Of a stretch of 33,852 bases of DNA, positions 1 through 8,114 are shown one piece after another. Both the position numbers and the translations under genes were made by a program. Position 1 is the first letter of the stretch. The number at the start of each line of letters is the position of its first letter. The notes under the pieces were generated by a model. That model saw nothing but the letters and a program-made list of their open reading frames with translations, was not told where the DNA came from and did not search any database. Location: positions 1 to 33,852 of the forward strand of contig JAKLFG010000024.1 of NCBI GenBank assembly GCA_022711315.1, read 5' to 3'. This DNA comes from a bacterium (lineage in GTDB: Bacteria; UBP6; UBA1177; JAKLFG01).

Positions 1-735
1 GTACACGATGCCCGCCATGCAGAAACGGCACCCCCGCGTACAGCCCCGCTGTATCTCGGCAGTGTAGCGGTCGTGGACCGTCTGCAGGCCGAATATCGGC
101 TGTTCGTCGGGGACGAGCGCGATATCGTTCAGGTCGGTCGCGACGGCGCGCCGCGGCGGCAACTCGGCGTGAAAGGCGGCGATACGCCCGGCACGCCCCT
201 TTTCGCGCCGCAGGATGTCGACGATACGCGCCGCGTGCGGTTCGACCTCGCCGATGTAGGCATGGTCGATGAAGTCGCGCATCGGTTCGGGGTTGCACAG
301 TACCGGTCCGCCCGCCATGACGACGGGATCGTTTTCGCCGCGCTCGTCGGACCGCACCGGTATCCCGGCGACATCGAGCATCCGCAGGAAGGTCGGGAAT
401 TGCAGTTGGAACTGGAACGAAACGGCGATGAGATCGAAATCGCGCCAGTCGCGACCGGTGAGGAAACTTATCAGCCGCCCTTCACGGCGCAGCCGCGCCT
501 CCATGTCGGCGGCGAAGGCGAACCCGTAGTCGACCGCCGCGCCATGCCGGCGGAACAGGTGCCGCAGTATCTTGATGCCCTCGTGGCTCCGCGCTATCTC
601 GAACAGGTCGGGGAACACCACCAGTATCTTCGGCGCGTCCGACGGCGGCGGCTGAAGCGCGCCGGTCATGATGACGGGGGAGAAATAGCGGCCCGGCCGT
701 TCCACCGAACGGAGCAGGGAGGTGGTCAGTTCCAT
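1..735 (-). CDS. B12-binding radical SAM protein, TIGR03960-like (N-terminal part, cut by window edge)
   Basis: The reading frame opens at ATG 735 and stays open to base 1, giving the first 245 residues of a longer protein. The N-terminal part (VFPDLFEIARSHEGIKIL, then VVMAGGPVLCNPEP) resembles the cobalamin-binding-like domain of the TIGR03960 radical SAM family. It ends in EIQRGCTRGCRFCMAGIVY, whose CxxxCxxC (bases 42-19) is the ligand motif for the radical-SAM [4Fe-4S] cluster. Members of this family have no well-defined substrate and often sit near tRNA or ribosome modification genes. The start overlaps the end of the upstream secreted-protein gene by 10 bases, so the two are probably translated together. 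The C-terminal half of the SAM barrel lies outside the window. The family call is confident; the substrate is unknown. Confidence 0.88.
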   Translation of the reverse strand, partial: MELTTSLLRSVERPGRYFSPVIMTGALQPPPSDAPKILVVFPDLFEIARSHEGIKILRHLFRRHGAAVDYGFAFAADMEARLRREGRLISFLTGRDWRDFDLIAVSFQFQLQFPTFLRMLDVAGIPVRSDERGENDPVVMAGGPVLCNPEPMRDFIDHAYIGEVEPHAARIVDILRREKGRAGRIAAFHAELPPRRAVATDLNDIALVPDEQPIFGLQTVHDRYTAEIQRGCTRGCRFCMAGIVY

Positions 736-1292
736 AAATAGACTTCCAGTGCGAGGATGATGTCGAAGAAAAAGGTGTCGTTGGTGATGAAGTTGCGTCC
801 GGCGCCGGGGCCGAGCGATATCCGGGCCTGTTCATGCGGGTCGATGTAGATGCCGGCCCGGAGGTTTATGGTGGCGTACATCTGCTTCCGCGTGGACCAG
901 AGAAACTGGCCGCTCACCGCGCCGGTGAAGCCGCTCCGGTCGTCGCCCGCCGTGATGCCCGCCTCGGCCCACCCGCCGATGATGAATGCCGACGCGGCGC
1001 GGTCGAGCAGGTAGAGCGACTGCACGCGCAGTATCCCCGCCGCGCTCTCGGCGTCGAGCCACTGGAACGACGCGCCGAGCGAAAGCCCGTTGAACTCGAA
1101 CCGGGTCGAGCCGTAACCGAAGTTGAGCGAGATGTATTCGTGGACCGGCGCGTTGTAGAGAAAAAAGGTCCGTTCGATGCCCGTTTCGGCGGTGAGCGAC
1201 GGTATCCCCTTGTGCTCGATGCGCCCGTCGAGATGCGCCTGCAACGGCAACGCGGCGCACAACAAGAGCATGAGGGCGAAAGACCTGTTCAC
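726..1292 (-). CDS. Secreted protein, possible small outer-membrane beta-barrel
   Basis: This 188-residue protein starts with a clear Sec signal peptide (MNRSFALMLLLCAALPLQA, cleavage probably after residue 19). The mature part has alternating polar and hydrophobic stretches rich in Gly and aromatics (YISLNFGYGSTRFEFNGLSL, MYATINLRAGIYI) and ends in a hydrophobic strand, EVYLWN. That pattern suits a small outer-membrane barrel, but no named family was recognised. It overlaps the DUF4911-like gene upstream by 4 bases (ATGA) and the radical SAM gene downstream by 10 bases, so it belongs to the same transcript. A periplasmic beta-sandwich is the main alternative. Confidence 0.75.
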   Translation of the reverse strand: MNRSFALMLLLCAALPLQAHLDGRIEHKGIPSLTAETGIERTFFLYNAPVHEYISLNFGYGSTRFEFNGLSLGASFQWLDAESAAGILRVQSLYLLDRAASAFIIGGWAEAGITAGDDRSGFTGAVSGQFLWSTRKQMYATINLRAGIYIDPHEQARISLGPGAGRNFITNDTFFFDIILALEVYLWN

Positions 1293-1504
1293 CGGCGGCC
1301 CCTCCGCGCGATCTCATCGAGGATGTGGTCGACGAGCCGGTCGAGATAGGGCGCCGCCGACAGCGGCGTCGAGAACTGTATCGTCAGCATGTCGCCCTCC
1401 CGCGAAAGGGTCGAGGAAAGACCGGCGTTCTCGTGAGACTCGAGAAGGTAGTGGAGCAACACATTGTCCTTCTTATGCAGTCTCACCAACCGGTGCCAAC
1501 TCAC
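1289..1504 (-). CDS. Small DUF4911-like protein
   Basis: The protein has 71 residues with no signal peptide or membrane segment. The pattern LHYLLESHENAGLSSTL followed by a short beta segment and LDRLVDHILDEI resembles the DUF4911 family, small cytoplasmic proteins of unknown function found in deltaproteobacteria and relatives. It probably starts at GTG 1504, seven bases after the glycosyltransferase stop, and ends in an ATGA overlap with the next gene. The Shine-Dalgarno sequence is weak, which suggests translational coupling to the glycosyltransferase. The family assignment is from memory of the pattern and is moderate. Confidence 0.65.
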   Translation of the reverse strand: MSWHRLVRLHKKDNVLLHYLLESHENAGLSSTLSREGDMLTIQFSTPLSAAPYLDRLVDHILDEIARRGRR

Positions 1505-1511
1505 GCCGCCC

Positions 1512-3761
1512 CTAGCGCTCGATATCGAGTTTCACGAGTTTCAGGCGGTTGTCCCCGTCGTGCTCGACATCGCGCGGATTGCTGATATTGGCGCGGATGT
1601 CCTCCTGATAGATGCCGGCGAGCACCCAGTAGTAGTTGTTCTTGTTGTTGGTCGGGATGCGCACATTGATGGGGTGCTTGACGATATCGCCTTTCTTCCA
1701 GAAGGTGGTGGGGTACTCCCCCATCGCCATCGGCTGGTCGTCCTTGGTCCGCTTGTCGCGCTGGTCACCCTCGACATGGACGAACACCGTGTAGTCGCGC
1801 GGGATGTTGTCGCGGAGCGCCTTGAAATAGACCTCGATACGGACCAGGTCGTTCTCCTTCGGGGTCGTGTCGCCCTGCAGGATGCGGTACCCGACCAGTT
1901 CGACGGCGTTGTCGAACACCGCGCCGACCTTGACGGCCTCTTCGGGCACGCTCTGGATGATGTATTTCTCCTTGTTGTTGAAACTCTTCTGGTCGCCGCC
2001 GTACACCTTGTAGAGGAAATTCTGCGGTATCTTGGCCACGACCGTGGTCTTTTTGTTGACCCGCTTCATGATGTTCTCGAACCGGTTCTTGTCGGGACTC
2101 TTGACGATGGCGTACTGGACGCCGGGGCGGTCGAAGAACCGCAGGACGGCCTGTTCCTTGTCCGACGCCAGGAAGGTTATCTCGTTGAACGACCAGAACG
2201 AAAGCGATTTCTCCAGCCATTTGTAGTACTGTGCTATCGGCGCCCGTTCGGGGCTGTCCTTCACATAGGCGTCCCAGAGGGGCTTGTAGGAATACCAGGT
2301 CGCTATCTTGGGCATGCCGTCCACGAAGAAATATATCATGAACGCGGCGGGTAGGACGAAAACGAGCCCGAGCGCCCATTTCTTGAATCTCTCGCTGAAC
2401 ATCGCGGCGAGCATCACCGCGCCGAACAGCACGAATATGACCGCCATCACCGGTATGAACGCGGGCAGCGTCGGCCCCTTTCGCTCCTGATAGAAGGTCA
2501 CCATGTACATCCAGACCATGAAATTGTCGCCGATGTCGCGCGCCACGATGCCGACGAAGAACAGCGCGGTCAGCACCTCGAGTTTGCGCGACAGTCCCCA
2601 TTTCGCGTTCCAGAGTTCCGTCAGATAGTAGCCGACCATGACGGCGAGTATCGGAACCACCGGCGCGATGTAGTGCCAGAACTTCGTCGATGAGAAGGCG
2701 AGGAAGAAGAACGGACCGATGAAGGCGCTGAGGAGAAACAGCCGGAGACGGAACGCCCCGGTGTCACGGTCGCCGTGGAAGAAACGGTACAGCGCCATCG
2801 GGATGAACGCTATCCACGGGAAAAGGGCATAGCCGAGCACCCGCGGGTAGAGCGTCCAGAGATCGTTGGGTTTGTGTATCTCGCCCTGCACCCGCTTGAA
2901 GTGGTGGTAGATGATGAATTCGTTGACGAAATCCCATCCGGCATCGGCCCAGACATAGAAGAACCACGGCCCGCCGACGAGCAGGTACACCCCGACGCCG
3001 AGCAGGTGTTTTTTGAGGTTGCGCCACGCGAAGAAGGCGGCGAAGTCACCCGATATCAGCAGGTAGATGAGGAACGCGGTGGCCGGGATGATGAGCGACA
3101 GAAGTCCCTTGGCGAGAAAGCCCCACCCCTCGAAAAAGTAGAAGAGGTACAGAAACAGGTCGCGGCGCGGCATGGTGAGCGCGAATCTCTTGATGCCGAT
3201 CCGGACGGTATCGTTCTCCGGAAGGTCGCCGAAGAAATAGAGGGCGATGCACAGTATCGCGAGAAAATTGAGCCCGATGAAGGGGAGGTCCACCATCACC
3301 TGACGGCTTAACTGGAAATACATCGGCGACAGCATGAGGACAAAGGCGCTGACCGCCGCCATCTTGCGGGTGAAGAGCCGCGACAGGAGCAGGTAGGCGC
3401 CCGACAGCACGCCGATAGAGAAGATGACGATCGGCAGGCGGCAGACGAACTCGTTGATCGGCAGGGTCGCGATGAACGGCATCTGGAGCCAGAACAGAAG
3501 CGGCGGTTTGGACCAGAAATGGTTGCTCCCCTGATACCAGAGCCGGAAGAAGGCGCCGTGGCGTATCGTTTCCCAGGTGACCTGCGAATAGTGGCTTTCC
3601 CACGGGTCGACCAGCAGGTAGTTGAGTTTCACCATGTACAGGACGGCGCCGATCACCCCGATGGCGATGAGGAAGAGTTTGTCGAGATTGTTGATCGCGC
3701 CGGTGCGACGGTCGTTCATGGTCGCGGCGTCATCACCGAGCCACCTGCTCAAGAATTGCAT
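1512..3761 (-). CDS. Glycosyltransferase family 39 membrane protein (ArnT/PMT-like)
   Basis: This 749-residue polytopic membrane protein has about a dozen hydrophobic helices in its first 480 residues and then a soluble C-terminal domain of roughly 270 residues. After the first helix comes VDPWESHYSQV (Asp52, Glu55), matching the acidic first-loop motif of GT39 enzymes. Such enzymes use polyprenyl-phosphate sugar donors at the outer face of the inner membrane to glycosylate lipid A, other lipids or proteins. The WSKPPLLFWLQMPF segment is also typical of the family. The start has GGGAG six bases upstream. It is the first gene of the leftward operon, behind a candidate promoter back to back with the atp promoter. 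Sugar and acceptor cannot be read from the sequence. Confidence 0.88.
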   Translation of the reverse strand: MQFLSRWLGDDAATMNDRRTGAINNLDKLFLIAIGVIGAVLYMVKLNYLLVDPWESHYSQVTWETIRHGAFFRLWYQGSNHFWSKPPLLFWLQMPFIATLPINEFVCRLPIVIFSIGVLSGAYLLLSRLFTRKMAAVSAFVLMLSPMYFQLSRQVMVDLPFIGLNFLAILCIALYFFGDLPENDTVRIGIKRFALTMPRRDLFLYLFYFFEGWGFLAKGLLSLIIPATAFLIYLLISGDFAAFFAWRNLKKHLLGVGVYLLVGGPWFFYVWADAGWDFVNEFIIYHHFKRVQGEIHKPNDLWTLYPRVLGYALFPWIAFIPMALYRFFHGDRDTGAFRLRLFLLSAFIGPFFFLAFSSTKFWHYIAPVVPILAVMVGYYLTELWNAKWGLSRKLEVLTALFFVGIVARDIGDNFMVWMYMVTFYQERKGPTLPAFIPVMAVIFVLFGAVMLAAMFSERFKKWALGLVFVLPAAFMIYFFVDGMPKIATWYSYKPLWDAYVKDSPERAPIAQYYKWLEKSLSFWSFNEITFLASDKEQAVLRFFDRPGVQYAIVKSPDKNRFENIMKRVNKKTTVVAKIPQNFLYKVYGGDQKSFNNKEKYIIQSVPEEAVKVGAVFDNAVELVGYRILQGDTTPKENDLVRIEVYFKALRDNIPRDYTVFVHVEGDQRDKRTKDDQPMAMGEYPTTFWKKGDIVKHPINVRIPTNNKNNYYWVLAGIYQEDIRANISNPRDVEHDGDNRLKLVKLDIER

Positions 3762-3811
3762 GTAACGCTCCCGAGTTGACTGCGTGTGTTATACACAAAA
3801 ACCTCGCCGAA

Positions 3812-3839
3812 AAGGTATTGTTCCCGCGCGATAAGTCAA
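3812..3839 (-). promoter_or_regulatory. Candidate sigma70 promoter for the glycosyltransferase operon
   Basis: On the minus strand TTGACT (3839-3834) is followed after 16 bases by TACCTT (3817-3812). The -35 is strong and the -10 weak. It lies back to back with the atp promoter, four bases away, about 50 bases before the glycosyltransferase start. Confidence 0.4.
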
Positions 3840-3843
3840 GTTC

Positions 3844-3872
3844 TTTACTTTTGCCGGCACTCCCGGTATGAT
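3844..3872 (+). promoter_or_regulatory. Sigma70-type promoter of the atp genes
   Basis: TTTACT and TATGAT are separated by exactly 17 bases. The predicted transcription start is near 3879, giving a leader of about 26 bases that contains the strong ribosome site used by the first gene. Confidence 0.7.
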
Positions 3873-3904
3873 GCCTCGCACATCCCGTGACCGAGGAGGA
3901 GTCC

Positions 3905-4132
3905 ATGCAGGGTAACTGGCGCGCTCTTTTTTATCTGGTGCTCGCGTTCGAGATACCGCTCCTGACCGTGCTCGGGTATTTCGTCGGCTCGCAGATAGAC
4001 GCGATGCTCGGCATCGCCGACACCCATGTGGTCGCCGGCGTCGGCATCGTCGCGGGCCTCTACCTCTGCTGGGTGACCTTCTCCCGCCTGCGTCAGTTCG
4101 TCGAAAAGACCGAGGATCCCGGGGAGGAGTGA
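3905..4132 (+). CDS. atpZ: AtpZ/AtpI-family ATP synthase accessory protein
   Basis: The protein has 75 residues with two membrane helices (roughly residues 7-28 and 41-62) joined by a short loop. This is the size and shape of the AtpZ/AtpI family encoded just upstream of ATP synthase a-subunit genes. AtpI proteins help assemble the c ring, and AtpZ has been linked to magnesium or calcium uptake. GAGGAG lies just upstream of ATG 3905, which favours this start over an in-frame GTG 18 bases earlier. The stop TGA overlaps the atpB start (TGATG), so the two are translationally coupled. The identification rests on size, topology and position more than on strong motifs. Confidence 0.75.
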   Translation: MQGNWRALFYLVLAFEIPLLTVLGYFVGSQIDAMLGIADTHVVAGVGIVAGLYLCWVTFSRLRQFVEKTEDPGEE

Positions 4133-4818
4133 TGCACGAAGGCCCCTTCCTGTTCGAAGCGCTCGGCATAGCCGAACGCTGGGTACCGCTCGCCGGCTCC
4201 CTCATCGTCTTTCTTCTCGTCCTGCTCATGGGGCTTGCGATCCGCCGCGATCACCGGCGGCGCGACGCCGCCATCCCCTCACCCCGTCCGACCCTCCCGG
4301 CGGTACTGGAATATCTGGTCGAGACCCTCGTGTCGTTCCTCGGGTCCATACTCGGTCAGTACACCCACGAGTTCGCGCGGCTCCTTACCGGCATCTTTTT
4401 CTTCATCCTGTGCGCCAACCTGATCGGACTCATCCCCGGACTCCTCGCCCCCACCACCTCGCTCTCCATCAATCTCGCCATGGCGCTCGTCGTGTTCATC
4501 TATTACCACTACATCGGCATACGCGACCACGGCGTGAGTTACATCAAACTCTTCATCGGCCCGGTCTGGTGGATCGCCTTCCTCATACTCCCCATCGAGA
4601 TCATTTCGCACTTCGCCCGCATCCTCTCGCTCACGCTCCGTCTCACCGGCAACATGAGCGGCGAACACCTTGTCATGGGGGTGTTCAGCCATCTCCTGCC
4701 GATCGGTCTGCCGGTCGCGTTCCTCTTTCTCGGACTATTCACCGCCATCCTGCAGGCCTTCGTGTTCATGACGCTCTCGGCGATATACATTTTCCTTTCG
4801 ATAGAGATAGACCACTGA
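4132..4818 (+). CDS. atpB: ATP synthase Fo subunit a
   Basis: This 228-residue protein is the membrane stator subunit that forms the ion half-channels against the c ring. The diagnostic segment LSLTLRLTGNMSGEH holds the essential arginine (Arg170, equivalent to E. coli Arg210). ANLIGLIPGLLAPTTSLSIN and a final hydrophobic helix also match the family. Five or six membrane helices are visible. ATG 4132 overlaps the upstream stop; an in-frame GTG one codon earlier is less likely. No atpF, atpH or F1 genes follow atpE, so the rest of the enzyme is encoded elsewhere. Confidence 0.96.
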   Translation: MHEGPFLFEALGIAERWVPLAGSLIVFLLVLLMGLAIRRDHRRRDAAIPSPRPTLPAVLEYLVETLVSFLGSILGQYTHEFARLLTGIFFFILCANLIGLIPGLLAPTTSLSINLAMALVVFIYYHYIGIRDHGVSYIKLFIGPVWWIAFLILPIEIISHFARILSLTLRLTGNMSGEHLVMGVFSHLLPIGLPVAFLFLGLFTAILQAFVFMTLSAIYIFLSIEIDH

Positions 4819-4840
4819 CCACCACAAAGGAGTGACCACC

Positions 4841-5191
4841 ATGAAAAGAATCTTCTTCCTGCTTTCGAGCCTCTGGGGAAGCGCCGCGCTCTTCGCGACC
4901 GAAGTAACGACCGTCACGGTCGAGAACGGCCTCGACAAGGGGCTTATCGGTCTTGGCGAAGGCTTCGACAAGGGCATGATCGCGCTCAGCGCCGGGCTTG
5001 CCATCGGCATCGCGGCGATCGGCGGCGCGCTCGGTCAGGGCCGGGCGGCGGCGGCGGCGATGGAAGGCACCGCACGCAACCCGGAATCGAGCAAGCGGCT
5101 CTTCATCCTCCTCATCCTCTCGCTCGCTCTCATCGAGTCGCTCGTCATCTACGCGCTCGTCGTTTCGTTCTCGCTCATCGGGAAACTGTAG
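4841..5191 (+). CDS. atpE: ATP synthase Fo subunit c with N-terminal signal-like extension
   Basis: The 116-residue product is longer than the usual 70-90 residues. It begins with a signal-peptide-like stretch (MKRIFFLLSSLWGSAALFA) and a short linker before the two-helix hairpin. Helix 1 carries the Gly/Ala-rich GIAAIGGALGQG; the loop has ARNPE; helix 2 carries ALIESLVIYAL with the ion-binding Glu99. Gln66, Glu99, Ser100 and Tyr104 align without gaps (offset 34) to Gln32, Glu65, Ser66 and Tyr70 of the sodium-binding Ilyobacter tartaricus c subunit. The Thr67 equivalent is Leu101. AAAGGAG upstream supports ATG 4841 over the in-frame GTG three codons earlier. Confidence 0.95.
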   Translation: MKRIFFLLSSLWGSAALFATEVTTVTVENGLDKGLIGLGEGFDKGMIALSAGLAIGIAAIGGALGQGRAAAAAMEGTARNPESSKRLFILLILSLALIESLVIYALVVSFSLIGKL

Positions 5192-5211
5192 GCGAGGGGA
5201 AGACGACCCTC

Positions 5212-5589
5212 ATGAGGACCATCCGGCCCCTCATTTTTTCTCTTCTGCTCCTGCACCTGTCCTCGCTTTCCTTCCCGACCGCCGCTCTTCTGAACGACGC
5301 GAACGCCTTTGCCGCCGGCAACGATCGCCTGTTGCCCTCACCGGCGACCGATGAGAACGCGGCGGCGATATACCACCGCGAGACCCTGACGGAACTGAAC
5401 GCCCTGCGTTCGGACGACGACCGCGGCGATCCCCCGTCGGCCCCGCATCTTTCCCCTACGATAGCCGCCTCGTCGAACCTTGCCCTCCGGATGACCGTTC
5501 CCATCGCCGCCTTCCCTCGCGGCAACGCATCGGACATCCTCCATGTCTCTCCAAAACATTCTCCGCCCCCGGCATCCTCTCCCTCATAG
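5212..5589 (+). CDS. Small secreted protein of unknown function
   Basis: A 125-residue frame begins 20 bases after atpE with a convincing signal peptide (MRTIRPLIFSLLLLHLSSLS, then a cleavage-like AALL region). The remainder is low in hydrophobicity, rich in Ala, Asp, Ser and Pro, and ends SPPPASSPS. No domain was recognised. GAGGGGAAG lies about ten bases before the ATG. It probably rides on the atp transcript and is followed by a hairpin. The compositionally plain mature region leaves some doubt that it is a real, conserved gene. Confidence 0.5.
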   Translation: MRTIRPLIFSLLLLHLSSLSFPTAALLNDANAFAAGNDRLLPSPATDENAAAIYHRETLTELNALRSDDDRGDPPSAPHLSPTIAASSNLALRMTVPIAAFPRGNASDILHVSPKHSPPPASSPS

Positions 5590-5592
5590 TTC

Positions 5593-5621
5593 CCCGCATC
5601 AAAAGGGTTTTTTGTTGCGGG
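5593..5621 (+). terminator. Hairpin, possible terminator after the atp operon
   Basis: CCCGCA (5593-5598) pairs with TGCGGG (5616-5621), and CAAAA (5600-5604) pairs with TTTTG (5610-5614) after a single T-T mismatch, leaving a five-base loop. Only three T residues follow, so termination may be weak or the hairpin may act as a transcript-end or processing element. Confidence 0.5.
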
Positions 5622-5654
5622 TTTCGACAACCGTTATCGATGGAGAGAAACGAC

Positions 5655-5873
5655 ATGTTGATATCGAGCATCCTGATATTCGTCTTCTCGTTGGGCCTCG
5701 CGGCGGTCGGCTGGTTCGGCCTCGCGGATCTCGTGGGCCAGATACCGGGAGCCATTCTCGGCTTCTGTTCCTTTTTCGTCCCCGGCATCTACTTCGTCTA
5801 CGAGAATATGAAGGAGAACCGGAAAGGGGCTAAGCAGGAGAGCGACGAAAGCGCTCCACCGCCCGTTTCGTGA
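5655..5873 (+). CDS. Small two-helix membrane protein, unknown
   Basis: This 72-residue protein has two hydrophobic segments (about residues 1-20 and 27-47) separated by a short GLADLVGQIPG turn, then a charged, Glu/Lys-rich cytoplasmic-type tail ending SAPPPVS. GGAGAG seven bases before ATG 5655 favours that start over an in-frame ATG at 5640. Its last 44 bases overlap the end of the convergent DUF2062 gene. No family was recognised. A gene encoding a membrane hairpin of this type could be an accessory of the neighbouring ATP synthase, but nothing in the sequence proves it. Confidence 0.6.
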   Translation: MLISSILIFVFSLGLAAVGWFGLADLVGQIPGAILGFCSFFVPGIYFVYENMKENRKGAKQESDESAPPPVS

Positions 5874-6321
5874 TGTAGTAGGTCGGTATCGCCGCTATCA
5901 CGCCGACGATCGCTCCCCCTATCCAAGTGCAGATGAAGATGTCGATGAGAAAATCCTTCCCCTCGCTCAACAGGGCGAAAAAGCCGGTCAGCGTGTCGCG
6001 CCCCGTGAAGGCGGCGGTGAAATCGGCGTAGGAAAGCACATTCTCGACGCGCCAGAAGAAGGCCCCCACCCAGTAGGTGAAGGCATACATCGGGATGAAG
6101 GTGACCGGGTTGGTTATCCAGACGCCCGATGCGGCGGCGAACCGGTTGATGTTACGGAACGGCAGGGTGAGAATGATGACCACCGCCATCTGGATGCCCA
6201 TGATGGGAAGCCAGCCGACGAAGATGCCCGCCGCGAGCCCGAACGCGATCTCATGCGGGGTGGAGTTCTGCGTCGCGAGTTTTACCGCCCAATCTTTGAG
6301 TTTCAGCCAGAGTCCTTTCAC
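5830..6321 (-). CDS. DUF2062 domain membrane protein
   Basis: The 163-residue protein matches DUF2062: an N-terminal amphipathic stretch, then TPHEIAFGLAAGIFVGWLPI, with further helices containing RFAAASGVWITNPVTFIPMY and a final IGGAIVGVIAAIPTYYITKR. DUF2062 proteins are small polytopic inner-membrane proteins of unknown function, sometimes fused to glycosyltransferases. The best start is GTG 6321 with GGAGGG just upstream. It has its own promoter, divergent from glyQ, and its 3' end overlaps the convergent small membrane-protein gene. Confidence 0.88.
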   Translation of the reverse strand: MKGLWLKLKDWAVKLATQNSTPHEIAFGLAAGIFVGWLPIMGIQMAVVIILTLPFRNINRFAAASGVWITNPVTFIPMYAFTYWVGAFFWRVENVLSYADFTAAFTGRDTLTGFFALLSEGKDFLIDIFICTWIGGAIVGVIAAIPTYYITKRAVERFRRSPA

Positions 6322-6341
6322 GATCCCTCCGTGTCGGGGGC

Positions 6342-6369
6342 ATCATAGCAACGCACTAATGAAAGGCAA
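6342..6369 (-). promoter_or_regulatory. Sigma70-type promoter of the DUF2062 gene
   Basis: On the minus strand TTGCCT (6369-6364) and TATGAT (6347-6342) are 16 bases apart. The predicted start of transcription is about 14 bases before the GTG start. It is divergent from, and adjacent to, the glyQ promoter. Confidence 0.6.
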
Positions 6370-6378
6370 ATTTTGTTT

Positions 6379-6406
6379 TTGACTTGCGCCGTCTTTGTGT
6401 TAGTAT
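6379..6406 (+). promoter_or_regulatory. Sigma70-type promoter of the glyQ operon
   Basis: TTGACT and TAGTAT are separated by 16 bases. The leader to the glyQ ATG is only about 23 bases, too short for a T-box or other large riboswitch. Confidence 0.7.
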
Positions 6407-6435
6407 GACCGCGCCACTGCGCGAAGAGGTACCCG

Positions 6436-7302
6436 ATGGAAAAACTGACCTTTCAGGAACTCATCTTCCGGCTCCAGCGATTCTACGCCGACCGCGGCTG
6501 TGTCATGATGCAGCCCTACGATCTTGAGATGGGCGCCGGCACCTTCCACCCCGCCACCTTCCTCTATGCGCTCGACCCGCGGTGCATCAACACTGTCTAT
6601 GTCCAGCCCTCGCGCCGACCGACCGACGGCCGTTACGGCGAGAGCCCGAACCGGATGCAGCGGTTCTACCAGTTGCAGGTCCTCATCAAGCCCAGCCCCG
6701 CCGACGCGCAGGGGCTGTATCTCGACAGTCTGCGGGCCATCGGCATCGAGCCGAAGGACCACGACATCCGCTTCGTCGAGGACGACTGGGAGAGTCCGAC
6801 GCTCGGCGCGTGGGGACTCGGCTGGGAGGTGTGGCTCGACGGGATGGAGATCAGCCAGTTCACCTACTTCCAGCAGATAGGCGGGCTGGACCTGAAGCCG
6901 GTGCCGCTCGAACTCACCTACGGACTCGAACGGATCTGCATGTACCTGCAGGAGGTCGACAACATCTACGATCTCAAGTGGAACGAAAAGGTGAAGTACG
7001 GTGATATCCACAAACAGGACGAGGTGGAATTCTCGACCTTCAACTTCAAGGAGGCGCCGGTCGAGGATCTGTTCCGTTTCTTCGACACCTATGAACGGAT
7101 AAGCGCCGAACTGCTCGCCAAGGGTCTGCCGCGCCCCGCCTACGAGTTCTGCATCAAGGCAAGCCACGCCTTCAACCTGCTCGACGCGCGCGGCGCCATA
7201 TCGGTGACCGAACGCCAGCGCTATATCGCCCGCATCAGGACGCTCGCCTGCGCCGCCGCACAGGGCTATCTCAACTTCTTCGCACCGGAGGAAAAGAAAT
7301 GA
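6436..7302 (+). CDS. glyQ: Glycyl-tRNA synthetase alpha subunit
   Basis: This 288-residue protein is the catalytic alpha subunit of the bacterial alpha2beta2-type GlyRS, which charges tRNA-Gly. The sequence is canonical across its length: [70 protein letters not shown] and the C-terminal [27 protein letters not shown] lies upstream of the ATG. The beta subunit gene glyS, normally next to or fused with glyQ, is absent here; glyQ is instead followed by cdsA with a 4-base overlap. Confidence 0.98.
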   Translation: MEKLTFQELIFRLQRFYADRGCVMMQPYDLEMGAGTFHPATFLYALDPRCINTVYVQPSRRPTDGRYGESPNRMQRFYQLQVLIKPSPADAQGLYLDSLRAIGIEPKDHDIRFVEDDWESPTLGAWGLGWEVWLDGMEISQFTYFQQIGGLDLKPVPLELTYGLERICMYLQEVDNIYDLKWNEKVKYGDIHKQDEVEFSTFNFKEAPVEDLFRFFDTYERISAELLAKGLPRPAYEFCIKASHAFNLLDARGAISVTERQRYIARIRTLACAAAQGYLNFFAPEEKK

Positions 7303-8114
7303 AGCACCTCAAGCGCTATCTCACGGCGGTCGTCGCCATCCCGCTCGCGATACTGCTCGTCTGGGCCGCCCCGGCGCCGCTCTTTCTCGGCGTGACGATG
7401 GTGTTCGCCTATATCGCCTACTCCGAGTTCGTCATGATGCACAAGAGCCGCAGCGCGCTCGTGTTCCTCCCCGCGGCGGCGCTCCTCATGTTCGCCATCT
7501 ATGCCTACGCGACGGCATGGCACCTGTTCCTTCTCCACATCGCCGCCGCATTCATCCTTATCCCGATCCTCTCGCTTCTCGGCTCCGACCCGATACCGGA
7601 CAAGCACCGGCGCCTGATGATCCATCTTGCCGGGTTCCTCTACCTCGTCATCCCCTTCTCGCTCTTCTCGGCGCTCCGGGAATACCCCGACGCGACCGAC
7701 GGCAGAAAATGGTTCCTGTTCGCGCTCGTCATGCCGTGGGTCTGCGACAGCGCCGCCTTCTTTGTCGGGAGCGCGATCGGCAAACACCGGTTGGCGCCCC
7801 AGATAAGCCCCAATAAGAGTTGGGAGGGCGCCGTCGCCGGGCTCATCGCGTCGGTCGCCGCCGGGGCCGCATTTTCGTATCTCGCCTTCGACGGCAAGTA
7901 TCTCATCTTCTCGCTTGTGACCGCCGCGCTCGCCTCGACCGCCGGGCAGGCGGGCGATCTGGTCGAGTCGCTCTTCAAACGGGGCGCCGGCGTCAAGGAT
8001 TCGGGCACGCTCTTCCCGGGACACGGCGGCATACTCGACCGGCTCGATTCGGTGCTCTTCAGCGTCACCGTGACCTATATCGCCCTCAAGTACATGGAGT
8101 ACCATGTCGGCTAG
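7299..8114 (+). CDS. cdsA: Phosphatidate cytidylyltransferase
   Basis: CdsA makes CDP-diacylglycerol from phosphatidic acid and CTP at the inner membrane, the branch point of phospholipid synthesis. The 271-residue protein has about seven or eight hydrophobic helices and the complete family signature near its C-terminus: [11 protein letters not shown] followed by the HGGILDRLD metal and phosphate site. [12 protein letters not shown] earlier in the protein is also conserved. It overlaps glyQ by 4 bases and dxr by 11. The upstream uppS and frr genes often seen with cdsA are replaced here by glyQ. Confidence 0.97.
   Translation: MKHLKRYLTAVVAIPLAILLVWAAPAPLFLGVTMVFAYIAYSEFVMMHKSRSALVFLPAAALLMFAIYAYATAWHLFLLHIAAAFILIPILSLLGSDPIPDKHRRLMIHLAGFLYLVIPFSLFSALREYPDATDGRKWFLFALVMPWVCDSAAFFVGSAIGKHRLAPQISPNKSWEGAVAGLIASVAAGAAFSYLAFDGKYLIFSLVTAALASTAGQAGDLVESLFKRGAGVKDSGTLFPGHGGILDRLDSVLFSVTVTYIALKYMEYHVG

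Noticed and set aside
5175..5630. A 151-codon minus-strand frame opposite the post-atpE region
   Set aside because: It lacks a signal peptide, domain and ribosome site, whereas the opposite strand has a signal peptide directly after atpE.
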